Origin: Rotaria macrura | Taxonomy: Eukaryota; Rotifera; Eurotatoria; Philodinida; Philodinidae | Assembly: GCA_900239685.1 (NCBI GenBank) | Contig: OENT01000075.1 | Span: 1-64,000 of the forward strand | Length of the DNA: 64,000 nt | Reading direction: 5' to 3' | Part shown: positions 1 to 10,644 of the stretch, in pieces | How the letters are laid out: each line of letters opens with the position of its first letter | Numbering within the stretch: the stretch's first letter is position 1 | Notes under the pieces: model-generated | What the model was told of the DNA's origin: nothing | Databases searched by the model: none | Seen by the model: only the letters and a program-made list of their open reading frames with translations | Made by a program: the position numbers and the translations under genes

Positions 1-443
1 ATACAAGTGAGATAGTTGCAGATCACTTGTTGAAAATTTCATTGTTTACGGGTATTTCGATCTTTCTTTCGATCATTTTCTATCTGTAGCATGTTCTACA
101 GTCTTTTAGAACACATTACATAATACATGCAAATTCACAAAACATCATTATCAATGAACTACTATCGCTAGAAATTCTTACGTGTCCAAATTAATACATT
201 ACTCGTATTTTCATTTCTGCAGTCAAAATTTCAAATGGAAATCAAAAGGTAACACTGCATGAGATTCAATTCAATAGTAAATATATGCGAATTTATTCAT
301 CATGATGTTTTATGTATTTGTGTGTATTGTATTCTTAAAGATCGTAGAGCGCGGTAAAGGTAGAATATGATCAAAAGAAAGATCGTTAATTCCCATAAAC
401 GATGAAAATTTCAGAAAGCCATCTACAACTATCTCACTTGTAT
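1..443. mobile_element. MITE-like element with long terminal inverted repeats (left end at window edge)
   Basis: The first bases (ATACAAGTGAGATAGTTG) reappear reverse-complemented at 426-443. The match continues inwards with interruptions for about 90-100 bp: GAAAATTTCAT near 33-43 pairs with ATGAAAATTTC near 401-411, and GATCTTTCTTTCGATCA near 59-75 pairs with TGATCAAAAGAAAGATC near 368-384. No ORF lies between the arms. This is the structure of a short non-autonomous DNA transposon. Because the left arm starts at base 1, the true left end and any target-site duplication cannot be checked and the superfamily stays open. Confidence 0.6.
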
Positions 444-1641
444 TCGCTATTGTTTGTTTCAGTTATTCAAGATCTCTCTTTTCATATGTTTTATGAAAAT
501 AATCACTGACCCGACAGATTATAATCGTCATAAATGTAATGGGACGATTTTTGTGTAGATTTTTGATAGTATGCCGATGATACTTGATAACTCATATGGG
601 TTAACTTAAATATAGTGTATTCAAATGAACTAAAAATGTTCTTTTATTGATTTTAGAGTAGTTATTGTCTTTCAAGTGTATAGTAAAAGAATTTAAATAT
701 TAACTAGCGTTTCGATTTCTGCATCTCACTAGGAAGTCAGTCTTTTAGAGAATTAAAGAATTAATTAATCCCTTTTATCTACGTCAAAACTGACAACAAA
801 ATTTTGCAATTAGAATGATAAGATACGCATCAAAAATATATCCAACGACCAATCACTAAATGATTTAACAAAAAAAAGATCACGATAGTTTAATATTTGT
901 ATATATTATCCATGCAGTTACGTGTGCGTTCAAAACCTCACCTACCGTTCATATTCGTCAACCAATGTATATATAAATGCAACAATCATTCAAAATAAAG
1001 ATTACTGATATATAATATAGGTTAATGAAATCGAAAATTTTCTCATGAAAGAAATTTCTCATACAAGTATCTTAAATCTTTCTCTTATTTTAATATTTTT
1101 TCCAATGTTAAAGGTGTGAAATTCGTATCAACATTTATACTTCATATAGCTATGTGATGTGTTATACGAGTTTCCAGGAAAGTTATTTGACTTTCTTCGA
1201 ACAAAATGGATGTTTGAAAATCGAAAACAAATTTCCACAACATAATGAATTTCTTGAAACCCATAAATACATAAAGGGAAATGTGGAATAACTATCCACA
1301 AAAGCTATCCACTTTCCAAAAAGAGGAAAGTAATTAACAAGAACCCGATGGGCTTTTCACCAAGATAGATGAAACTCAATAAACCAATAAATACTCGGTA
1401 GACAAAAACCGACTTTCGGAAATGATGATTCTTTTTACCTTACGGAGAATAATTTCGTAGATAGCATTCGTTTTTCGCCACCTCTTGATCGATATAAAAC
1501 ACATAAGCGCAACTCGATATCCAGGTTTCCTATTGCCTCCTCCCAACAAACTACCTATGAATACTATCAAATCTTTTGAAAAGTGCCTTCTTTAGAGACA
1601 TCCAATACAGCAGAACACTAGAAAAAAAATAGAAAATCGTT
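444..1641. other. Intergenic, no gene recognised
   Basis: AT-rich sequence with only short random ORFs. I see no splice-linked exons, RNA gene or repeat structure. Confidence 0.5.
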
Positions 1642-1649
1642 GTACCAAC

Positions 1650-2464
1650 CAAAGGTGTTCACAGGGCAGGGTTACCCTGCCCTGAAGCAGGAAAAGGGAA
1701 AAAAATCAATTTTGCCCTGTCCTGAAACAGGGCAGGTTGGATCAGGGGAAATTGCAGGAAAGGGCAGTGGGACAGCTTTACCCTGCAAAATAAAAACCCA
1801 GTGTTTGAATTTCCATTCAAAAAGTGCTTTGTTTAGTTTCTTAGATTTGAAAATAAATATAGCAAATTTTGAACGAACTAGTTTCATTAGCTCTTTTAAA
1901 TGTTATCATGTATTTTGTTATGGGTCTACAAGTGTAATAGGACATTTTATTAGTAAGATCAGCGGGAAAACATTCATATAAAAAATAAATTATCTATCTC
2001 TTGTTAGTTTTTTTCTTGCTCATAGTGGTAATATTATTTTCTGCCGTTATTTTTATATATTTTGTTCCACTGAAGTTCTATAGTAAGCTTGTGTGTCTAA
2101 ATTATGCATACTGTATCATTCACTTTTCTTCTTGTTTCACGCTTATGTATTGTGTTATATTGACTGGAAGTTACAATTACTGTATAGTTAGCTTAATTCA
2201 AATAAAAAAATGTTTTATGGCACAATGAGAAAAGTGCCTTTTTATTTTGAAATATATCAAAAATTAAAATATAGACAATACGTCAATTCAGCAGCCCCCC
2301 CCCCCCCCCCCCCCCCCCCCAGTCCTGCCCTGCCCTGTTCGGTCCTCTGATCAGGGCAGGGCAGGGGGCATCTTAAATTTATTCATTTTTTACAACAGGG
2401 CAGGTTAGGACAGGACAGGGCAGGGAAGGACAGAGTGCAAAAATTCACCCTGTGGACACCTCTG
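1650..2464. mobile_element. Non-autonomous hAT-like DNA transposon
   Basis: Terminal inverted repeats CAAAGGTGTTCACAGGG (1650-1666) and, on the other strand, CAGAGGTGTCCACAGGG (2448-2464) match at 15 of 17 positions. They are flanked by 8-bp direct repeats, GTACCAAC (1642-1649) and ATACCAGC (2465-2472), which differ by two transitions. CA-starting termini with an 8-bp duplication are the hAT signature. The subterminal zones are packed with CCCTGCCCTG motifs in both orientations, as expected of transposase-binding regions. A run of 26 C lies at 2295-2320. No transposase is encoded; the 113-aa and 75-aa ORFs inside have no recognisable content. The two TSD mismatches suggest an old insertion. 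Confidence 0.75.
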
Positions 2465-2472
2465 ATACCAGC

Positions 2473-3540
2473 ATATTTAGTATTTAACAATCTTCCATTT
2501 AAAATCCAAGCCAATTATCTGAAACAGTCACTGCGACTCGCCCTTTCCACTTATCGACTAAAAACTACTCTCCCCCTAGAATCAAACTAAGTGCTACGCA
2601 CCTGACCAAGGCCACAAAGCGCTGGCATAAGTCGATGGATGACTAAGACGAGATACACACACACCGGAATACAGCAAGTGTGGGTTCCACGAAAGGGAGA
2701 CTTACCCGAAAGATTGACTTACACGTAGCCATACAGACTGCATCGCAGCGTTACTGATCGCATCGATGAGTTCTTATCGATTATCGACAGTGCTGAGTAT
2801 CACAAATGGACATTCCCATATGAAACTGTATGCAAGTTTCCGGTAGTTTATCAGTTTTCGATGACGAAATCGGTTGGTGGGAACTAATTTTACTCTGCAG
2901 TAACAACGCTGTTTTTCGATTAGAAAATCTTTATCGGACAGGCTAGATTGGTTTGTGAAAATAAAATCTCGTTTGTCAAATCTTTACAGGTTAACCGTGG
3001 AAGCGAACGATGGGGATAGTATGGATAATAAACTTTTTGGACACGATCAGCGCAATCGCTCCAATAGATATGAACGATAATCGGTATCGCAGTGACTTAC
3101 AGCACAATTTTCCTGGGGGTCGTAGCGACAAAGTTAGTAGCATTGCAACACTTTTGGTGCGCGATGTGCCGATTATGCCAGGTTTTTAATAAAGTCCAAA
3201 AAATAGTAGTTTTCTGGAAACTAATAGTACGCATTAAATCTTAGACTAGAAAATCCCAGAGAAAGATGAACCAAGGCCATTTCGACAAGCAAAGATTGTT
3301 TGATGTGAGATTTGTCAGAGCGGTTATTAATTCTGGTCTGAGCCATCGTTCAAATTTTGATGCCAGACTAGTATTATTTCGGAATTTCAGATCAAGATGG
3401 TATCCGAACTACAGGCTGTCTTGTCTTCAGTTTCTATGTGGATGAGACTAATGTCTGATTTTGAATTTAGTATCAATGTATTTTATAATCCGCACTATTC
3501 CAGTCAAGTAGTCTATCATGCTACACTACACGTTTATTAA
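2473..3540. other. Intergenic, slightly GC-richer, no gene recognised
   Basis: Between two transposons. About 2530-3130 is less AT-rich than its surroundings, but every frame is broken by stops, so it may be decayed repeat or coding sequence. I could not assign it. Confidence 0.4.
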
Positions 3541-3542
3541 TA

Positions 3543-4427
3543 CAGGGTGTCGCAAATGTCATCTACCAAAAAGAAAATTGAATATCTCAGCCATTTATTT
3601 AAAAAAAACCATAGTGTTTTTGAAAGAGAAATGTTCTAAGTTACATTTGATATAAAAGATTCTTACAAGAACTGTTCAAAGGTGTTACCATTAACATCAA
3701 TACAAAATTCAAGTCTTTTCAAAATATCATTAAAAAGACTTTGTAATGTTTGTTTTTTTATGGGTTTGATTTCTTTTTCGATTCTGTCCTTCAATTCATG
3801 AATATATTCAACCTGCGTTTTGTACACATTTGCTTTGATATAACCCCAGAGATAGAAGTCGAGACGAGATAGATCTGGAGACCGCGGTGCCCAAGAAATT
3901 GGTCCACCTCTACCAATTTATTTATCATTGAAATTCTGATCTAACCATCCACGGACTCATTTCGAAAAATGTGCTGGCACTGGATCTTGTTGAAAAATGA
4001 TTTTTTTATGCAGCCTTTTCTTTTGTAGAATTGGATAAAAATAATTGCGGTTCTTTGCTCAAAGCCCCTTCCACCTCATTGACAATGTCACCCGTAGTTG
4101 TTGATGGTCTTCCGGAACGGATGCGGTCTTCAACTGACCCAGTTTCAAGAAACTTTTGATAAATAGATGTAATAGTATGCCGCTCCGGGATCTCTGTTAA
4201 TTCTCGTCGTCGTAATTCACGAACCACCATTATTGGCGATTCAAATTTTGCCATTAGGATAGCGATCTCGATTTCGATGTCCAAAGAATAAGACATTTTT
4301 TAAATCAGAAATGTAAGCTATACTTAGAAAGTTTCTCTTTCAAACAAGAAATGATTTTATGGGTTTCTTTAAGAAATGGCTGAGATATTCAATTTTCTTT
4401 TTGGTAGATGACTTGGGCGACACCCTT
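3543..4427 (-). mobile_element. Internally deleted Tc1/mariner-superfamily transposon
   Basis: Terminal inverted repeats of about 100 bp begin CAGGGTGTCGC (3543) and, reverse-complemented, AAGGGTGTCGC (ending 4427). They share the block ATCTACCAAAAAGAAAATTG and most of the bases after it. TA dinucleotides at 3541-3542 and 4428-4429 are the expected target duplication. Inside, on the minus strand, are the start and end of one transposase gene with the middle missing. At 885 bp it is well short of an autonomous element of this type, so it must have been moved by enzyme made elsewhere. Confidence 0.85.
3663..4296 (-). pseudogene. Transposase remnant (helix-turn-helix start and DDE-domain end)
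   Basis: The 5' piece (4296 to about 4030) encodes an N-terminal helix-turn-helix region containing KFLETGSVEDR and SGRPS, typical of insect-type mariner/IS630 relatives. The 3' piece (about 3953 to 3663) encodes the C-terminal end of the catalytic domain, with RGWLDQNF, then IGRGGP, then SPDLSRLDFYLWGYIK. An in-frame stop sits between the first two of these. The central catalytic part with the first two acidic residues is absent, so the product cannot transpose. The ORF after about residue 80 of the 5' piece is read-through beyond the deletion point. Confidence 0.8.
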
Positions 4428-4429
4428 TA

Positions 4430-4974
4430 TACATACATTATAGAACCCTAGATAAACAATATTGTAAAAAGGTTTTGTAAGTTTACCATCTAAAAGTCAC
4501 TGCTCCATTTGTAATCTGAAAGTAAGAGCTGAGGTTGTTTGTATGTCAAATCGTAACAAGTGAAATAAATATTTTCAAGTTTTGAACATTTTCTGTCAGA
4601 CGAGTGTATGTCGAATCGTATTTATCTGCAATATCATTCTAGCATGACTTGAAACATGAAAAATAATAAAGAGACGTTTCATTTCAAATACCTAACAGCA
4701 TACAATGTGTTTAGCTTTCGTATGTCAAATGAACGGATATATTTTTGTTCTTTTTATTTACAAACAAAAATAGTTTTTCCTTTAAGCATACGAAAAAAAT
4801 AAATAAATAGATTCACAAAAGCTAAAACGAAATTGTAAACAAAGAAAATATTGGAAGACAAAACATTTTGTCATGAAACGATTTATATGCAAGAAGAAAG
4901 AAAACAATCAGACACGAAAAAAGATCCGAATGCCCGACTTATTATTCAATAATGAAGAAATGGATCGATTTAAA
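4430..4974. other. 3' flank of the Rab GEF gene
   Basis: AT-rich; no ORF or repeat recognised. Confidence 0.45.
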
Positions 4975-6375
4975 CTACAATCCAAGACGTGCAAATGCCA
5001 TTTTTTTCCGTAGTTCAGTTACTTTATTAAAACGACTTTGAGCTATGTGAAAATTAATTGAAGATAAAAGACAACAACAACTTATTATAATTAGTAGTAG
5101 ATTCTTTTGTTTTCCTTACCATCACATTTCACAAGACCTAATTGCACGTGACGAATAAAAGTAAAAAAGTCACACACAGCTGCTATCTATTTCATTATGA
5201 TGTTTAACATTAATAAAGTAAAAACACAAAGCTACTTACGCGATTACGTGCTAAACACGACAACAACCACCATTGACTATTTTCACCTAATCGAACACGA
5301 TAATCACATTGACAAATTTCACCCATCAATGAACAAGTTCTTAAAGAATTCAAATGTCATAAAATGCTTATAATCATTCCATACATACTTCATAGTATTC
5401 CCTTTTGCGTGGCACGCTTCCATTACGATATCATTTTTTTCGATAGCAATTAAAATTTTCGATGAAAGCTACGAATAAATGTATAGAAAATTACTTTATC
5501 ACATGAACTCATTCGTCTTTGTCACTTACATCAACATTAGGAAAAGTTAAGCATGGTATGATATCTTCACTATAAATGCGATACATGAATAAAGATGAAT
5601 CTCGTTCCATAGACGGTTTTTCTTCCCAACAGAGAAACTCTCGTGATAAAATATCATCAATCTATTTAATCAAGTACTATTATGTAATCGATGAAATATA
5701 AGAATACAAAGAAACAACTAATCAAAATTTTATTTACACTATGAATACTCGTTGACATATCAGAGGATGTACGACAAGAATTTAAAATTTGTTTTAATTC
5801 ATTAACAGTTTTTTTCAATTGACTATTTTCAAGCGTCAGCGCTTCAATCTAAAAATATGATTTCTCTTCGTGTCCGTGAAACACACGATTTATTCTCGCT
5901 TACTGTTTGATTAGAATTTTTCAATTTTTGTTCTGCATTAGCTTGAGCATATTTTGCTTGTTCAACCATCGTATGTGCAGACTAATGAATAGACATTTAT
6001 GAAAGTATGAAAAACAATAACAAGTGCATTACTTCAAATAAGGCTGCTGTCAATTCTTCAATTTCTCTATTTGTATTTTCACGTATTTGATTCGCTTGAC
6101 GAACTTCATTATCTTTCGATTTTAGATCTTCTTTCACACGCTGTAATTCATCGAATAATTTTTCTCTTGTTATTGATGATAGATCATGTTCAAATCCTTC
6201 ATGCACTGCCATAACTCCACTATCAATACTAAGCGTTCTACCAAAAAACGAGATTGGAAAATACTGATCATTCATGATATACTCTATTCAATGCTACATA
6301 CGAGTCGACACTATTTACATCACTTAAATCATAACGATGATCGAGTAAGGCATCAGCGAATGAACATGGTTCCAT
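4975..6375 (-). CDS. RAB3IP: Rabin8/Sec2-type guanine nucleotide exchange factor for Rab8-family GTPases
   Basis: Nine exons on the minus strand: 6302-6375, 6033-6237, 5904-5981, 5738-5848, 5530-5661, 5389-5468, 5240-5339, 5120-5186 and 4975-5042. They join in frame across GT-AG introns to 915 nt, 304 aa. The ATG at 6375 opens with MEPCSFADALLD. Residues about 45-120 are the Sec2 coiled coil that opens the Rab nucleotide pocket (REKLFDELQRVKEDL, EELTAALFE, SAHTMVEQAKYAQANAEQKL). The C-terminal half carries the segments conserved in Rabin8/GRAB: CWEEKPSMERD, YSEDIIPCLTF, RVRLGENSQWW, AAVCDFFTFIRHVQLGLV and RKKMAFARLGL before the stop. In other animals the protein activates Rab8 for vesicle delivery to cilia and plasma membrane. 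It is shorter than human RAB3IP (476 aa), mainly in the N-terminus and linker. The symbol is by family; RAB3IP versus RAB3IL1 cannot be separated here. Confidence 0.9.
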
Positions 6376-9324
6376 CTTTATTATCTAAAGTGAAAGAAAA
6401 AACGTGCAAGACTCTGGAATTTAGGAACTATTCAAACACTAAGTGATTCAAGATGATAAGATATGCTTTATCTAGAAATTTTCACCGCCCATCAAATCAC
6501 TTTTGGTTACTGAACGACTTCTTTTATTTGCGTTTTGAAATGAAAAAACGGAGTATGAATCTCTAACAAGATCTTAGAACTTTAGGCACAAAACTTCGAC
6601 TTCATGGGAACCAACAACAAAATAATAAATTCTTGATTCACTTTCTGAGAGTATCTATTGATAATATCTCTTCTAGGATACTTGTTAATCAGCGTAGTCT
6701 AATGGAAAAAGTTTATAATAACAGTGGATTTTAGAAACTACGACCAGTATTTTCATGTTTAAAATTCATACACGATATCGCAAGAAAATCAAATGATATT
6801 CCGTTGAAGTACTAGTCGTTTACATACTGATTCTAGTTATTTCAAATTCTTCGGACACATATATAGTCATAATTCAGATTTTGACTGAGTTCATTGAAGA
6901 AAATTGATAAAATTCATCGAGTACTACCCATATTAATATTTTTATCTGCTATCTGTGAACATCTGTCTTTTGGATTCGATCATTTGAGAACAAGATATAA
7001 GTTCACATCTATATTTGTCTTAGTATTACAATGCCATCGGAAGAAAAGGACGAACGTGTATACTGATAATGAAATTAACAAAAACTTTTTTCTTTAATTT
7101 TGACACTCGATAACTTACAATAAAGAATGTTCTTTTTTAATGAAAACTAGTGCAAATCTTACCTAGACTTCCGACTTTGAAACACATGACAAATTAGAAT
7201 AACGATTGCTTTTCTTTGCTTTTTTACGCATGAGTAGTGTGGAGTTCCCTACTTCTCACTAAGAGTGCATGTGAAAAAAGAAAAAACACTTCTATTGCGA
7301 CACAATGAATTTTCGTTTGTTCGAATAAAGTAAATGAAATGAAAACTCCTTAGTGCAAACAGAATAAAACATGAGTGACATCCATGACCTCATGGAGAAT
7401 TGTACTATGAATATGTCGGTGAAATAAGTCGTCTGTTATCTAATACATTCTCACCTGAGGAATTCAATAAGCAAAGTAAATAAGTTTTAATAACATAAGT
7501 ATATTGATAAAGAAAGAAATAGTAAAAACTAAATAAAAGTGACTTCTGTCTGAAAACGTGACTATTCCGCCCATGTTTTTCTCTCTCTATATATCTTGCC
7601 TTCTCCCTTCCCACGCTACAACTACACAATTAGTATCAATAACTCAAAGAAAACAAATTTACTTACTCATCACCATTCATTTTTTAACTACATAGATGAC
7701 GCTCACTATTGGTCGAAGAAACGAATCCGCTTAGTGACATGTATACTGACAGAACCATCAATCAATTTCTCTAGTGGCATGAATATAAATAATCTCCACG
7801 CTTTTATCAAATGTACGATTTAAAAGCAGCATGTTTACTCGAATTGTTTTTTCTTTTATTAGACTTGATAAATTAGAGAGATTAGATCACGAATGTTTTT
7901 TTTCTTGCGTGTCGGAAATATTTTCCATTAAATTTCTACATCTGATTGAAAATATAATATACAAGTGACAAAAACTATTCGTGTATAATTACCATTCAAC
8001 AGCAAACTGTTTTAGTAAAACAAGTTCATCTGTAAATTTCGAACTAATCAAGTACAAAAATCTTGTTCATCGCACTGATCATGGAAAAAATCTGTGTCCA
8101 TGCTACTGGGCATAACTTAAATGATACTATGCTATCTCTATTATTTTGAGAAAGCTGATTAGTTTATTTGGATAGCACTTTTAAGTACGTAAAAAAAGTA
8201 AAAGAAACCTAGAAAGTAAATTCCACTTCCGGTTCTATACTTCAAGAAAAAATAACAATTATTTCTTTGCTTTTGAAAATTGAACTCAGATAAAATTGAT
8301 TTTGTATTTCAACAAGAAAAAGAAAAATTTTGAATTTTATCACTCAAAATGTTATTTTTGACATAAAATTGTAAGAAAAACATCCGAGTGCTAAATATGA
8401 TTTTATCTACTAATTGATTGTATCAAAAAAACATGACAACACTGAACAACTTCCACAAGATTTTCTTCTTGTCACTAATAGGAAACAGCGAAACAGAAGG
8501 TCATAGTGTACGTCATATTCCTCCCTTCATACATGTTTGCTCTGCCAATATTTAATCAGTATTTTCACACTTAGATTCAATGCATTCGTCATCGCTATTG
8601 TCGTCATTTTTTCTTTTTCTTTTTGTTATTATTATATTTAAATTTCTTTCTCTAAGAATAACAAGGGTGGCAACGACGAGCGTAAACTCATACAAAATTT
8701 TTCTTTCATTTTCACCAACCTCATCATCACCTCATAGTGTTTGAGTGATGTTAGCTGCTGGCATAGTCGTTGTGCATTGAAAAAAACCGAGACCGGCATT
8801 GAAATAGAGAGAAAAGAAGAAAGCTATGTAACAAAAAGAGAAAACTGTTGTTTGAATGATGCTATACGTTCAAAAGTAAACATCAATCATTCACTTTTTT
8901 CCGTTACATATTGTCAGTGACTTCATGAAACACTTTGATGTAATATTGGTTAGAGATCAAATTGAAGTCACATGAAAATGAACTGCTATTTTATACGGTT
9001 TCCACAACTTAGAACACTGCATATCGACTGCTGAAGACCATAACTGAAGTTACATGGGTGAGAGAGAAAGAAGAAAAGAAATCGATTTATAATTGTAAAT
9101 GTATTCTTTCCTTTTTTCGGATTTCATTTTTTCTGTTATAAGTATTATGCGATGTTGTTGTTTTGACGTTTTAGTTTAGAATAATACACAAGACACGAAG
9201 AGAAAATGAATGTAAACGAATAATCATGCCAGTTTTATTAAAATAGCAGAGTGAAAAAAAAGTCGAACTGAAGTTTTTACATCGCCTTGAGCTCATATTT
9301 ACATATTTTAAAATGTAAACTATT
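6376..9324. other. Intergenic, no gene recognised
   Basis: Nearly 3 kb of AT-rich sequence separating the divergent Rab GEF (-) and Ser/Thr-rich protein (+) genes, so it should hold both promoters. The ORFs of 60-75 aa have biased, non-conserved content. No inverted or tandem repeat was noticed. Confidence 0.45.
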
Positions 9325-10644
9325 ATGCCAAATATTCTCAACGAATCACATACGAAAACGTCCGATGAACTAACTGCTAGATCATTAGCTGATCATGTAG
9401 GCTCGTATCGACCTATATCTGCTAGACGTCCACGTGATCCAACGCAACGTAAAAATGTTTCATTCAATGATGTTCCTATTGTACACGAAGTACCATCGAA
9501 TGATGCAATGCGTGGTTCTAATTCTGATACGTTTCGTTCATGGACATATACTGATTCAACACCAGCTATATCTCTTCTTTCACCATTTTCGTCTTCACAA
9601 GTTCTTTCGCCATTCAATTCGAGCAATGCTGCGACTCAGAAATTAAATGCTCAGCGTTTATGTAGTGCTTTCTATTCTTCAACAAATTGTACACCAGTAA
9701 ATCGACTGCCTGATTGGATTCCGCGAACTACTAAACAAACTAAATCTACGGAAGAAACCATAGAACATTCGACTAATACGAATCCACCATTAGTTATTCG
9801 GAATCCACACGAAGAACGAATTACGAAAACTGCATACATCAATCAACAAGTCACTTTTGATAATGCAGATGAAAAAAAGCATTCGATTCGTTCAACAGTA
9901 ATACCCGATACGGAACATCATCGAAGTCTTCCATTCACCTATGCACCATTATCTGAGTCAGCTACCGCATACACATCAATGTTATCAACGAATTTGAATT
10001 CGTCGAATCATACTTTTCACGATCAATCATCGAATGGACATGCACGTTTAATGCGTGCAAGATCAGCTACTTTACCAATAACTATTACTCATTCATCGAT
10101 CCGTAATCATGACAACGTTTCTATTACACCTATTCGTACAGCAGCAGCGGCAACTACTTTATCGAACAGTGTCTTGTCTACATCGAATTCGACACGAGCA
10201 GTTTTAAAGCCAGCAACCATCGCTTTTCAATGTTCGCACTCGACATCACCAACAACAAGTACCTATTCAGCATTGCTTATTACAAATGGGTCAACATCAA
10301 AATCAACAGTCACTACTCCACGTTTGCATCCAACGCCTGCTAATTCTCGTGCACCTTCATCGACATATCGACCATTATCATCAGTAAGTAAACCCCAATC
10401 TGTGTATTCGACAACAACAGATTCAGCATCTAAGCAGCCTCCCACTTTATATCCTCGTTCACGTTCTGCAAATGTTTTAAGTACGAGACGTAATACAGCT
10501 TCAACTATTACTGTACCCGATGGACAATCAGTAGGAACGAATCATTCAAATCTATATACAACAACGAAACGCAATCCTAATACGAGACAAAGTTATGGTT
10601 CTCATTATATGCAGCGCATACTCTTACCAACGAATATTAATTGA
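9325..10644 (+). CDS. Ser/Thr-rich, probably disordered protein of unknown function
   Basis: Single uninterrupted ORF of 439 aa, the longest intronless frame in this part, beginning at an ATG just after an in-frame stop. It has no signal peptide, membrane segment, Cys/His cluster or recognised domain. Serine, threonine, asparagine and proline dominate throughout, with basic patches (ISARRPRD, ARLMRARSATLP, YPRSRSANVLSTRR). The most conserved-looking stretch is RKNVSFNDVPIVHEVP at residues 42-57; KNVSF fits the RVxF docking motif for protein phosphatase 1, but that motif is short and common. Codon use resembles the neighbouring genes, supporting a real gene. I do not recognise the family. Confidence 0.65.
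   Translation: MPNILNESHTKTSDELTARSLADHVGSYRPISARRPRDPTQRKNVSFNDVPIVHEVPSNDAMRGSNSDTFRSWTYTDSTPAISLLSPFSSSQVLSPFNSSNAATQKLNAQRLCSAFYSSTNCTPVNRLPDWIPRTTKQTKSTEETIEHSTNTNPPLVIRNPHEERITKTAYINQQVTFDNADEKKHSIRSTVIPDTEHHRSLPFTYAPLSESATAYTSMLSTNLNSSNHTFHDQSSNGHARLMRARSATLPITITHSSIRNHDNVSITPIRTAAAATTLSNSVLSTSNSTRAVLKPATIAFQCSHSTSPTTSTYSALLITNGSTSKSTVTTPRLHPTPANSRAPSSTYRPLSSVSKPQSVYSTTTDSASKQPPTLYPRSRSANVLSTRRNTASTITVPDGQSVGTNHSNLYTTTKRNPNTRQSYGSHYMQRILLPTNIN

Noticed and set aside
2001..2228. 75-aa hydrophobic ORF inside the hAT element
   Set aside because: T-rich sequence gives hydrophobic residues by default; no start context or homology.
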